Origin: Platycnemis pennipes
Taxonomy: Eukaryota > Arthropoda > Insecta > Odonata > Platycnemididae
Length of the DNA stretch: 64,000 nt
Direction of reading: 5' to 3'
Assembly (NCBI GenBank): GCA_933228895.1
Contig: OW121855.1
Location: forward strand, 35,540,698 to 35,604,697
The notes below the pieces were generated by a model. That model saw nothing but the letters and a program-made list of their open reading frames with translations, was not told the origin of the DNA and ran no database searches. Positions 55,515 to 64,000 of this stretch are shown here, in pieces. The position numbers and the translations under genes are program-made. The first letter of the stretch is position 1. Every line of letters starts with the position of its first letter.

Positions 55515-57317
55515 TCTTTTTGTCATCATCATCATTGGTCATCAATCCTGAGATTGGTTTGACGCAGCTCTCCACTGAGTCCTATCGGCTAATCTCTTCA
55601 TATTTACGTATTTCTTCTCCTGCACATCCTACATCGCTTGTTCCATATATCTCCCACGAGGCCTTCATTTGCCATTCTTTCCTTCCACTTGTCCCTCTAC
55701 GGTTGTCTTCATCAGGCCATCATGTCTCATGATGTGGCCGATTAAGATATCCAGTCTTCTTCTTAGGGTTTTCAAAAGCCTTCTATTTTCTCCCACATTT
55801 CTTCGTAACTTACTCGGTCGATCCATTTAATCTTCACTATTCTTCTGTTGCACCACATGACGAATGCTTTCACCCTTTTCTTTTCCTCTGCTGTCATTGT
55901 CCATGCTTCTCTGCCATAAGGAAACACGCTCCATATGTACGTTCTGATGAATTGTTTCCTTACTTCTACGCTTGTATTTCCAGCGGTAAGTAGATTCTTC
56001 TCTTGGTAAAATACCTTCTTTGCCTGGACTATTCTGCTGACTATTTCTTTCTTGCTTCGTGCGTCGTTGGTTGCTCGGCTTCCAAGGTAACAGAACTCTT
56101 TCACCTCTTCCAGCTTTTGTTTTCTTAGGTTAACGTTGGTTTTGGCCTTTTCTCTCTTGCTGCACACCAGTATCTTAATCTTCTTCTTATTGATCTTCAG
56201 CTGATATCTGGACATTGTCTTTTCCATGGTTATCAGCGTCTTATTCAGATCCCTGTCTCCGCTATGAGTGCTATGTCATCAGCGAATCTCAGCATGCTAA
56301 TTTTTTCTCCATGGATATTCACCCCAGAAGACTTGTATTTGATTTCATTGATGACTCTCTCGATGCAAACATTAAAAATTATAGGAGACAGTGCGCAGCC
56401 TTGTCTCAATCCTTTCCTTATTCTTGCCTCTTCACAGTAGGTCCAGATTTAATCTCAGCTACTTGGTTTTTATACAAACTGTGGGTAATTCTTCGATCAT
56501 TGTAGGACACTCCAATTCCTTTCTGGATTCCAAGCATTGAATTCCAATCCACGTTGTCAAAAGCCTTCTATAAGTCCACAAATGCAATGAACGTCGGTTT
56601 GTTCTTCTCTATGAGCAGCCTAAGGGCCAATATTGCCTCTCTTGTACCCTTACTTTTTCTGAATCCAAATTAATCTTCATCCAGGAACTCCTCTGCTTTT
56701 CGTTCTATTCTTATGTAGATGATCCTTGTCAATGCCTTCGATGCACGTGTTGTCAGGCTTATAGTTCTAAAATATTTGCATTTCTCCGCTCTCTTCTTTT
56801 TGGGAATAGGAATTATGTTTTTCTAGAAGTCCCTTGGGATTTCTCCTGTTGAGTACATGTCGCAGATGGTCATGTAAAGATGGGTTAATGTCTTCTCTCC
56901 TGCATTTTTTTATTAGTTCTGCAGGAAAATCATCAATTACTGAAGCCTTATTCGTACGGAGGTCCTTTATTACAGCGCTAAATTCCGATCTTATATTGGT
57001 GCTCCCATATCATCCTCTTCGACTTCGCTTTCCTCTTCGATTAATTTCGTGCTGAGATTTTTTCCGTTGTATAACTCTTCCAGGTATTCTTTCCATCTCT
57101 ACACTTTGTCTTCACTTTCAATCAAAAGTTCTCCATTCTTGTCCCTTATGGCATTGCATCTTAAGCTCCGTTCTTTGAAGTGGTTCCTCACTATCCTATA
57201 GGCAGTTTCCACCTTTCCAAGAGCAAGGTTGTTTTGTACACCCTCGCATAGGCTCTTCATCCATATTTCTCTAACTTTCCTGGCTTTGCGACTTATTTCG
57301 TTTCTGGACACCCCCAT
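55515..57317 (-). mobile_element. decayed RTE-like non-LTR element
   Basis: Minus-strand element whose tail (atcatcatcatt as read on plus at 55518) and 3' end match the fragments at 22072 and 57953. Upstream on the minus strand come the C-terminal RT region, a catalytic RFADDIAL block with VNIHGEKI just before it (about 56260-56330), GLRQGCALSPIIFN and VCIE (near 56350-56420), and an N-terminal connector (EISRKARKVREIWMKS, RWKEYLEELYN-like) near 57050-57317. Stops and frameshifts interrupt it, and the endonuclease is not seen. Clade RTE is tentative; it is certainly an endonuclease-RT type non-LTR element. Confidence 0.8.
55772..56227 (-). pseudogene. surviving C-terminal RT segment of the RTE-like element
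   Basis: The longest open stretch of this element: 151 codons starting MEKTMSRYQLKINKKKIK and including EFCYLGSRAT (the YLG motif that follows the palm), AKKVFYQEKNLL, RKQFIRTYIWSV, YGREAWTM and MWCNRRIVKIKWIDRVS. This corresponds to the thumb and the region after the RT. The catalytic FADD lies just upstream in another frame, so the protein cannot be made intact. Similar text at 27155-27275 is a second copy. Confidence 0.75.
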
Positions 57318-57369
57318 CTAAACATCATCGCGATTCGATTTTCTGTGTGTTAGAACATCGTAGGAAATC

Positions 57370-57490
57370 GCAGGTGGCCCAGGGATAGAAACTGACCCCT
57401 CTACCCTGAATGTGTGAATTTCACACGCCATTGGCAATGGGGTGAGCTCTACTCTCACCTCTCAAAGACCCACCTTCGGGTTGAATCACT
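57370..57490 (+). repeat. interspersed repeat with conserved hairpin, copy 2
   Basis: Partner of 20341-20425: actgacccctctaccctgaa, hairpin gtgtgaa-t-ttcacac (57412-57426), cgccattggc, then a longer middle and a box-B-like gggttgaatcac. It starts with gtggcccaggga, which loosely resembles box A, but the distance to the box-B-like block is too long for a tRNA. Confidence 0.5.
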
Positions 57491-57634
57491 GGGTGAGTGA
57501 TTAAAATTGAAATATATTATCAACATTGAGAGAAATACATAATTCATATATTAAAATTAAGTGCTTCAAATGTATCTAAAATTAATTATCGTAAGATTTT
57601 CACGGAAATGGGCTTGGCAGTTTTTGCACTGTCT

Positions 57635-57816
57635 ACCTTAAATCCCTTTCTTATTTCGTAGATATTAACCATATAGCTGCATGTGACCATATTATCTAGC
57701 ATGTCTCCATTAAATATCCTAGTTGCATGTCAATAGTGCATGTTTGGTGATCTTCACCCCCTGCCACACACCCTCGTGGTGGCTTTCAGGGTATTAAGTA
57801 AATGTAGATGTAGTAG
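57635..57816 (+). mobile_element. 3'-end fragment of an element F relative
   Basis: UTR phrases tagatattaaccatatagct and gcatgtttggtgatcttcac, then the hairpin ccctgccac ... gtggctttcaggg and a tail gtaaatgtagatgtag. The 5' break is inside the last codons of ORF2. Confidence 0.75.
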
Positions 57817-57952
57817 TAATCAACCTCTGCAATATGGTTTTTCGCTCCCGCTCTGCTCTCATGGCCATCCGAATATTAAGCCGAGGGAAAAGGAAATTAA
57901 CACTTCTAATAGATGACCTTCTATGTCACATTAGTAAGTAAAGACAGTTCTT

Positions 57953-58080
57953 CATCATCATCGGTCAACAATCCTAGGATTTTTTTGACGCAGCCCTCCT
58001 CTCCATTCTTCTATCGGCCAAACTCTTCATATTAACGTAATTCCTTTCTTCCACATCCTTCACGACCTGTTAAAATACCT
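57953..58080 (-). mobile_element. 3'-end fragment of the RTE-like family
   Basis: The plus strand reads tcatcatcatcggtcaacaa, tcctaggat, ttgacgcagccctcc, ttctatcggccaaactcttc, the complement of the RTE-like tail and the LADRR and RAASNQS codons. Confidence 0.75.
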
Positions 58081-59194
58081 TAAAAACACCGATCCCACTC
58101 CAATACATTTCCCCTTCTCATTGAATAATCGATGAAACCCTTATTCTTTTATCGCATATTAAAATAACCAGCAAATTCATTATGTAAAAAAAGCCTTAAA
58201 ATGAGTAATATGCCGTAAAAGTATTTTTGTGGCGTATTTTGGAGAGCTTTCTGGGACTGCTTCTTCGTAGTAGACGGCGCGCCGCGGCGCAGCTGCATCC
58301 TTCATTGTGAATGACTTCTTTTATGAGATGTTGTAGTCTGCTATGAGGTAGAATTGAGATAAGATATCGTTGGTACCTATTTAGTTAGCCACTTCTCCAA
58401 GGTAAAGCTGGACTCTTCTTTCGAAAAGAATCTTTTAGAAACGACTTTAGCATTGCTTTTTGGGTGCAATTTGCCATAATGTTTGCAAAAGTTAGTTTGC
58501 AAGGTAGCGATGCAGAAAACTATTGAGGAAGAAAAAGAATTAGTCGGGGAAATATGAGATAGTGAAGGTGGAAAGAAGGTATGCGAAGTGGTGGAGGGTT
58601 GAAATTGTGACTTAGGGGTTATTCATGGGTGGACTTGGAAGAGGGAGAAACAGAGTCGGTCATATATACTGCTGGGATTATGATGGATGAGATCGTGGAG
58701 TGGAGTGATATCGAGTTAATGGAGTTGTGTGAGGGGAAATGCTGCAGATGCCTGCAACAGCGTGAACAATTATTGCGAGCCATTTTGACCACAGATGTAT
58801 CTAAATTGAAATGAAACCTTATTTGCAAGGAACTATTGTTACAACACCATACCTTTTTAATGTCGAATTAGCTTATTTGAGAATCAGGCGCTTGAAAAAA
58901 TTGACCATTATGTCCATATCTCACGATTGTGTTGAGGACCTAGCATGCTGGCTAGTGAAGATTAACCGTATTAACCCTGATTAACCGGATCTTCCCTCGA
59001 AGCACTCGCACGTTCCTTGAACCAACTCAAGTTAGGAGTAGGTATTCTTTAACGAAGGTAATGGTAATTTGACCAGTGTGGCCCAAAATGGGAACGTGCT
59101 TGCTCGACGCCGACCAGTTTCTGTTAGTAGCAAGTATGAGTATGGGACCGAAAAAATAATGAGATCAAAGATACCAGCTAGCATACAAACGACC
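58081..59194. other. unique DNA, no gene recognised
   Basis: A 61-codon frame at 58629-58814 (plus), with an acidic start and a short Cys-rich patch, is opposed by a 69-codon minus frame. There is no support for a gene. A GC palindrome ggcgcgccgcggcgc occurs near 58275. Confidence 0.35.
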
Positions 59195-59290
59195 ATATGT
59201 GATACTCAGTATGCTGCCGACCTGGCAGCCCAAAGCTCGCGGATTCGAATCCTGCACCGGGCATTGATGTCGTGTTTGATTTAGGATTAA
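59195..59290 (+). repeat. SINE-like repeat with tRNA-derived box B
   Basis: Contains gctcgcggattcgaatcctgc (59236-59254), a near-perfect polymerase III box B, preceded by a tRNA-like ctgccgacctggcagcc segment. Box A is not convincing, and the body is short. Confidence 0.4.
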
Positions 59291-61752
59291 TCTCAGGAGT
59301 TTGTAGTTTGGACGGTTCGATGTCACCTTAGCCAGTCAGATTTATGATGGAGTATCACACAATACTGCCAAGGTATGATGCTAAAAAGCATGTCCGAACT
59401 TGCTCAACATTAAGTCCTCCGTGACACAGGCTTTAGAGAGCGTTTTCTTTTGATCGCTCTTAAACCCGCGTGCGATGAACTTTCTCACTATAAGGCATTT
59501 TCGCCCGTCACCACTTCCGAAACCATGCCGGGGCGTGAATATAGTCTGTCAGTTCTATCACGTCGCACGAAAGCTCTTTGACGGGGGAAAGGCGAGGGGA
59601 ATACACATGTGAGCGCCCATTCGCAAGCGCCCTGCTGATGCGTTGTAGAACGACCTGCGAGACAACGGCCAATGGTAGGAGAGAAGTAGACTGTTTTCCG
59701 ACACCGAGAGCCGTCCGTTATCGAGGACGGTGGTCATAACAGTCTTTGCTTCCCACCTGGGCGGCGGCGATTATGTGCGATCTGTTATTCACGGGTTGAC
59801 CGCTAAGGGAAGGGTCGCCCGTTAAAGGAGAGATTTCGGAGTGCGCCTCACGCTCTTCAACGACGCAGCATTGGGCGCCATCGCTTAGCTTTGCGGGGCA
59901 AGGTGTGCGTAATTGCGACCACGAGGCCTCCTAACCGCTGTTCCGTTATGTTTTCCCTCGCCGTTGATTCCGGAGGTTTCCCGAGTGGTCCTCCGGCTTT
60001 TAAAGAGAGGCAAGTAAGGCAAACAGAGATCTCCGACCTGAAGGTTTGTTGGGTTAGGCCGGAATTCCCCCACCATGTGGCTGATTCCACTGCCTAATGG
60101 AAAGTCAAGCCCGTGGTTCAAACTAATATTTTAATATATGTTCAAATGCAATAATGGCTCTAGTTTTTCGTCGAGCAAACTCCTTACAGACTCGATGCGA
60201 GTTCGCTTTCGTATGTGATGGCGTGATGAAGGCGTATTTGACGGCGAGAGCTGCCCGTTCCTACGTAACCACCTTGGAGTAAAACAAATGAACTCGTTTA
60301 ATTGTGGCTGTTACGAATTAAATAACCCTTTCAAAAATGCCCATGATATTGGGTTTATTCTTCATTCGCTTTACGGAGTAAAATAATCTCGATGCTTGGG
60401 TTATAATATGTAGGTGTCCTCTTTGATGAAGTAGCTAAGAATCTTGGCGCTTCTAATGCATTTGTCATATGTTATTTCCTCTTTAATATAAATATATAAA
60501 AGCATGTTGAAATTAAGGAATTCTTAGTTTGACATAATAAGTACGGATTGCCAACATATGGAAGCAATAGCTAGTTATTATGCTTGTCTTTTTCGGCGTG
60601 TATTTCAAATCTTATGCATTTAATTACATGCTATAGGAGCAGAATTTCGTCGTTTCATAAATGTTGATACGGACAGGGAATCCAATGGTACACTTTTTTA
60701 TGCATTATATTGTGCTATCGACGATATTAATAACTGTTATTGGCTTGATTGGTCCCATCATCGGCCTTTGGTTAGCATGTCGCTTCATTCACGACCGTGA
60801 TGTTCGTCCTCTTGACCGAGAGAAATAGGTTGAGAGATCAGCCTTGCCTTTTAATGCTTTATTAAATCATAGTTATTTGAAATTGACGGAATTGTGTAAG
60901 CCTGGTGTAGCACTTCCGATTATAGTCATCGTTATTATCCGAGTATTTTTTTTTTAATTCAAGGATCTCAAATGCCTTCATAATCTTTGTATTGAAAATA
61001 TATTGTACTGTTCATAGTGTGTTTCCCATGGAACAATAACATTCTGGAAGCTTTGACTTTGAAGCGTTTTAAGCTAACTGTATATCATTTCACCTTCCTA
61101 TGAGGGCGCCCTCAATTCCAGAGTGACTTAGGGTGACATGCGCCACAACCAGTAGAATGGATGCCAGTTAGTAATCCTTGATAAGTGTTTGCACCTTTAT
61201 TTAAAAAACTGAATGGCCTATTTTACTTACTCATTAATTCTTGCCAACTGCCATTTCTCTGTCAAACTTTAAGGCGTCATGCTAGTGGGATACGTAACAG
61301 ATTTCACCAGTTTTTCTGTGAAATGACGCCCAACCAGAGAAAGAGATCGAAGAGGTCTTATCGAGAGGCTGCCGAGATGGATGGAGAAAGTGTGTTGGAC
61401 TGAGTGGAAAACAAACGGCCGAAGCGCCGCGTTTGGCGGGGGAGGAAAGGAGGTTGGTGGGTGAAACGTGCCGAAGGCTGAAAAAGTGGATTGAGAGGTT
61501 GGAGTAAAGAGTGTGATACGAGGGAGAGTGCCAGGTAAGAGCGGCAGATAGCGGGCATTTTGGGTCACGTGAGGGAGGGGAACTTGAGGGATGGACGAGG
61601 ATCTAACCGACTAAGCAGAGTGAAGGTATCTGGAAGTGTCCAGATTGGCTGGTGACTTCAGGCGTGGCACCCAATATGATTTAGTGTCCGTTAATTTCTC
61701 TACCGTGATGGTTGACTTCAATCCAGAGTGGGGTACATAAGTTGGTATGGTA
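59291..61752. other. unique DNA, GC-rich then AT-rich, no gene recognised
   Basis: A GC-rich region at about 59440-60120 has overlapping frames of 68-78 codons on both strands without domains. A purine-rich stretch lies at 61370-61600. I recognise no repeat. Confidence 0.35.
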
Positions 61753-62140
61753 CCAGGCAGGCACGTAGCCAGGGGGTTCACCCTCCTAATTTTTTCCCAG
61801 TAATTTTGTTGTTCTGATTTTAACTGAGTATCCGGATTACATCACACACAATTCAAGTGTTAAGCAACTAGAAACGTGATCAATAGTTTGATGCATGTGT
61901 GTGGTTAATGATTGTTCTTTTCAATCTGATATGTAGGTATGTATGCTTTGAACTTCTCTTCGTGGTCGGTCAAATTAACTGCTTCATAAAAAGGTAAACG
62001 GTGAACTTTACCAGTGAGAAGATATGGGAATGGGCACTATGAAAGGAAATACCAAGCACTGAAAAATTTAGGGAAGAGATAAGAGATTTGTAACATGTCG
62101 GCACCGAGCAGGCAAGGCTGATTTGTTTCAAGTTACGCTA
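61753..62140 (-). repeat. unnamed interspersed repeat, copy 2 of 2
   Basis: Inverted copy of 10801-11204. The shared phrases tttatgaagcagttaattt, aaccacacacatgcatcaa and gttaaaatcagaacaa are easy to verify as reverse complements. The G-rich block near the gcacgtagcc end is shorter here. Confidence 0.7.
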
Positions 62141-63436
62141 CAATAGAATTAGCATAGGATGGAAGGGTGAATGAGGGCTCGTCTCATAAAAGAATGAATT
62201 TAGATTTTTTTACCGGGAGTTGGTTAGCGGGATATCCAAGTATTACAATTGTAGTTAGAAACTTTACAAATCCTTTTTTATAGGTTAGGGATGGGGATTA
62301 ATCACAAAAAACTAAAGTTATAATTATCCTCTACTCTTAGATTACTACTTGTAAAATGATTTTTTATTTCTTATACTATTATTTTTATCTATGTGGGCGC
62401 CCATTGTAGGTTTTTGGGTAACAGTGTAATTTATACCTTGTGGATATTCACTCGTTTTATGAAAATAATTCTGAATAATAGATTTATTAAGTGAGTATTT
62501 GTATCAGCTGAATTAATTCGTAACTTGTGGAAGTTTCATGTTCCGGAATAAGTGATATGGGAAAGTTGCTAATGAAAAATATTCCCCTGGAAACGTGTAG
62601 TGGTGTTGGGTGGTATTTTGGAACAGTTAGGTCTAACTGGGTACCGTACTTTCTGCCTGTGAAAGACGCCTTCGAACAGTGTGAATGTGACGATTTTCCA
62701 TTCTGAATAACGCTGTTCCTTGGCATGAAGATATTGCCCGTTTTTATGCAACTCTCCGATACATGTACTAACTTTTCTAGTTATATTACTCAAAAAAGGC
62801 GAATGCGTAGATAGACGATTGGTACTGTTTTTGAAACGGTACTGCTTTTTAATTGGTACTTTTTTTATCCTGAAGTCCTATGATTTTATATATAACGCAA
62901 AGAACTCAGTGTGTTTAGTTCATCGAAGGAAAGCTTTTAAACCGTTAAAAATGCAGTGACGTAGGTACATTCGTTAGTTATCTTTTATACGCCATGGATG
63001 CTCCTTCAGATTTAATTAGTTAGTAATACGTCCTGCTTGGATTTTACTACTTTTAGAATATAGTTCAAAGGATACAAATAACTGTTTCTAACGCTTTGTT
63101 TTGCCTTTACTCACATCTTCTGTCGCATATTGTTTCATTTTTTTTAGTTCAATCAATGCTTACCTTTGGAATCTTATACCTCCTGTTTTATTTTAGTTGT
63201 TTTATCCCATACCTGTGTTTCTGTTATGCGTTCAATCAATGATGTGCGAAAATCGGCAACCGTTTTTGGTATTTTTTTATAAGTAACTACACTTGTCGAA
63301 GTAGAATATTTCTAGGACAAAAGAAAATATAGAAGTTTAGAAGAACGATTTCCTTCATGTGGACGCCGTCAAATTTTCAACCATAAACTATCCCGAACTA
63401 TCACATTTTAAAGCATCCATATATGTACGTACATAT
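62141..63436. other. unique AT-rich DNA, no gene recognised
   Basis: Only short frames without domains. Confidence 0.35.
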
Positions 63437-63490
63437 ACTCAGTACACTGCAAGTCGCCTTGAGGGCATGTGGCAGGGGGAGAAGAATCAT
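63437..63490 (-). mobile_element. possible very old element F 3' end
   Basis: actcagtacactgcaagtcgccttgagg ... atgtggcaggggg keeps the layout of the inverted 3' hairpin, but tail and UTR are not recognisable. Confidence 0.35.
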
Positions 63491-63533
63491 AAAATCATCC
63501 TTTCAATCAGTAAAGTTCTCTGCTTTTGGCTGT

Positions 63534-63679
63534 GCGTTGAAGAAAAGTTACATCGTGTAATGTATGCTGAACATTTTCATTTGTCACATGACTTTCGAGT
63601 CGAGTCGAGCGTTGAAGAAAAGTTACATCGTGTAATGTATGCTGAACAACATTTTCATTTGTCACATGACTTTCGAGAT
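63534..63679. repeat. tandem duplication of a 75-bp unit
   Basis: Copy one, 63534-63608, and copy two, 63609-63679, both begin gcgttgaagaaaagttacat and end tgactttcgag. They differ by a 3-bp insertion (aac) and the gtcgagtcga at the boundary. Confidence 0.85.
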
Positions 63680-64000
63680 GCATGCATGGAGAATATTAGA
63701 TAGGATAAGATGGGTTGAAAGAAAAACGAACGAGGAATTGATGGAGATAGTAGGCGAGTAAAGGAAGTTGATGGAAGACATTAGAAAAGGTATAGCAAGT
63801 GAATGGAATGGGTTATAGGGACAAGGGTATATTGAAGGGCATGGTAGAGGGAAGAATGTTGTAATCGAGGGAAAAATATTTAAGGACGAGTGGTTTGGAT
63901 AGAATAATGAGAGGGAGTAACTATGCGGAACTGAAGAAGGCCATCTCATGAAAATTAAGGAACGTGGGGAGAGTTCTATGTCCATTAACACAAAATTTAA
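63680..64000. other. purine-rich unique DNA
   Basis: No gene recognised; the 109-codon minus-strand frame reflects the biased composition. Confidence 0.3.

Overview
The window looks like transposon-rich DNA from an animal, most probably an arthropod. The evidence is non-LTR retrotransposons with APE-type endonuclease and reverse transcriptase, tRNA-derived SINE heads, MITE-like inverted-repeat elements and long AT-rich unique stretches. There are no operons and no ribosome binding sites. I recognise no host protein-coding gene, rRNA gene, intact tRNA gene or CRISPR array. The species cannot be named from the sequence.

The dominant content is one young CR1/L2-group non-LTR family, called element F here. 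Its complete form is at 47847-53915: an AT-rich leader of about 1.5 kb with three tandem monomers of about 230 bp, a GC-rich ORF1 (340 aa, coiled coil plus SGNH/GDSL-esterase-like domain), ORF2 (APE endonuclease plus reverse transcriptase), a 3' UTR of about 110 bp with a terminal hairpin, and a GTAGAT-repeat tail. A 13-bp direct repeat (47808-47820 and 53919-53931) brackets it as a target-site duplication. A second full-length copy (1045-10072) is split at the leader/ORF1 boundary by a nested, 5'-truncated copy of the same family (2539-5494). A third, 5'-truncated copy lies inverted at 11985-14718, and a fourth truncated inverted copy runs off the left edge (1-334). The ORF2 proteins of the intact copies differ by only a few residues, which implies recent activity.

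Older relatives of F are scattered through the window, mostly as 3'-end fragments (19.4, 21.5, 22.9-24.0, 27.3-28.0, 30.2, 31.6, 34.2-34.8, 35.4, 57.6 and perhaps 63.4 kb). Nearly all that reach the 3' end keep the same hairpin and tail. A second endonuclease/RT family with an ATG-repeat tail (RTE-like, tentative) has a long decayed copy at 55515-57317 (minus) and short tails at 11.7, 22.1, 22.6, 27.2 and 58.0 kb. Non-autonomous repeats include a 345-bp MITE (25825-26169), a foldback element with a hammerhead-like core (24421-24545), two pairs of unnamed repeats (10801-11204 with 61753-62140; 11392-11640 with 54114-54622), a repeat pair with a compensated hairpin (20341-20425 with 57370-57490), and several SINE heads.

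Points most worth a second look: ORF2 has no in-frame AUG for its first 307 codons, through the whole endonuclease domain. Two independent copies are 5'-truncated at the same base. The nested insertion sits exactly at the leader/ORF1 boundary. The differences in 1045-5494 are mostly single-base indels, which may be assembly error. The foldback at 24.4 kb resembles a hammerhead ribozyme.
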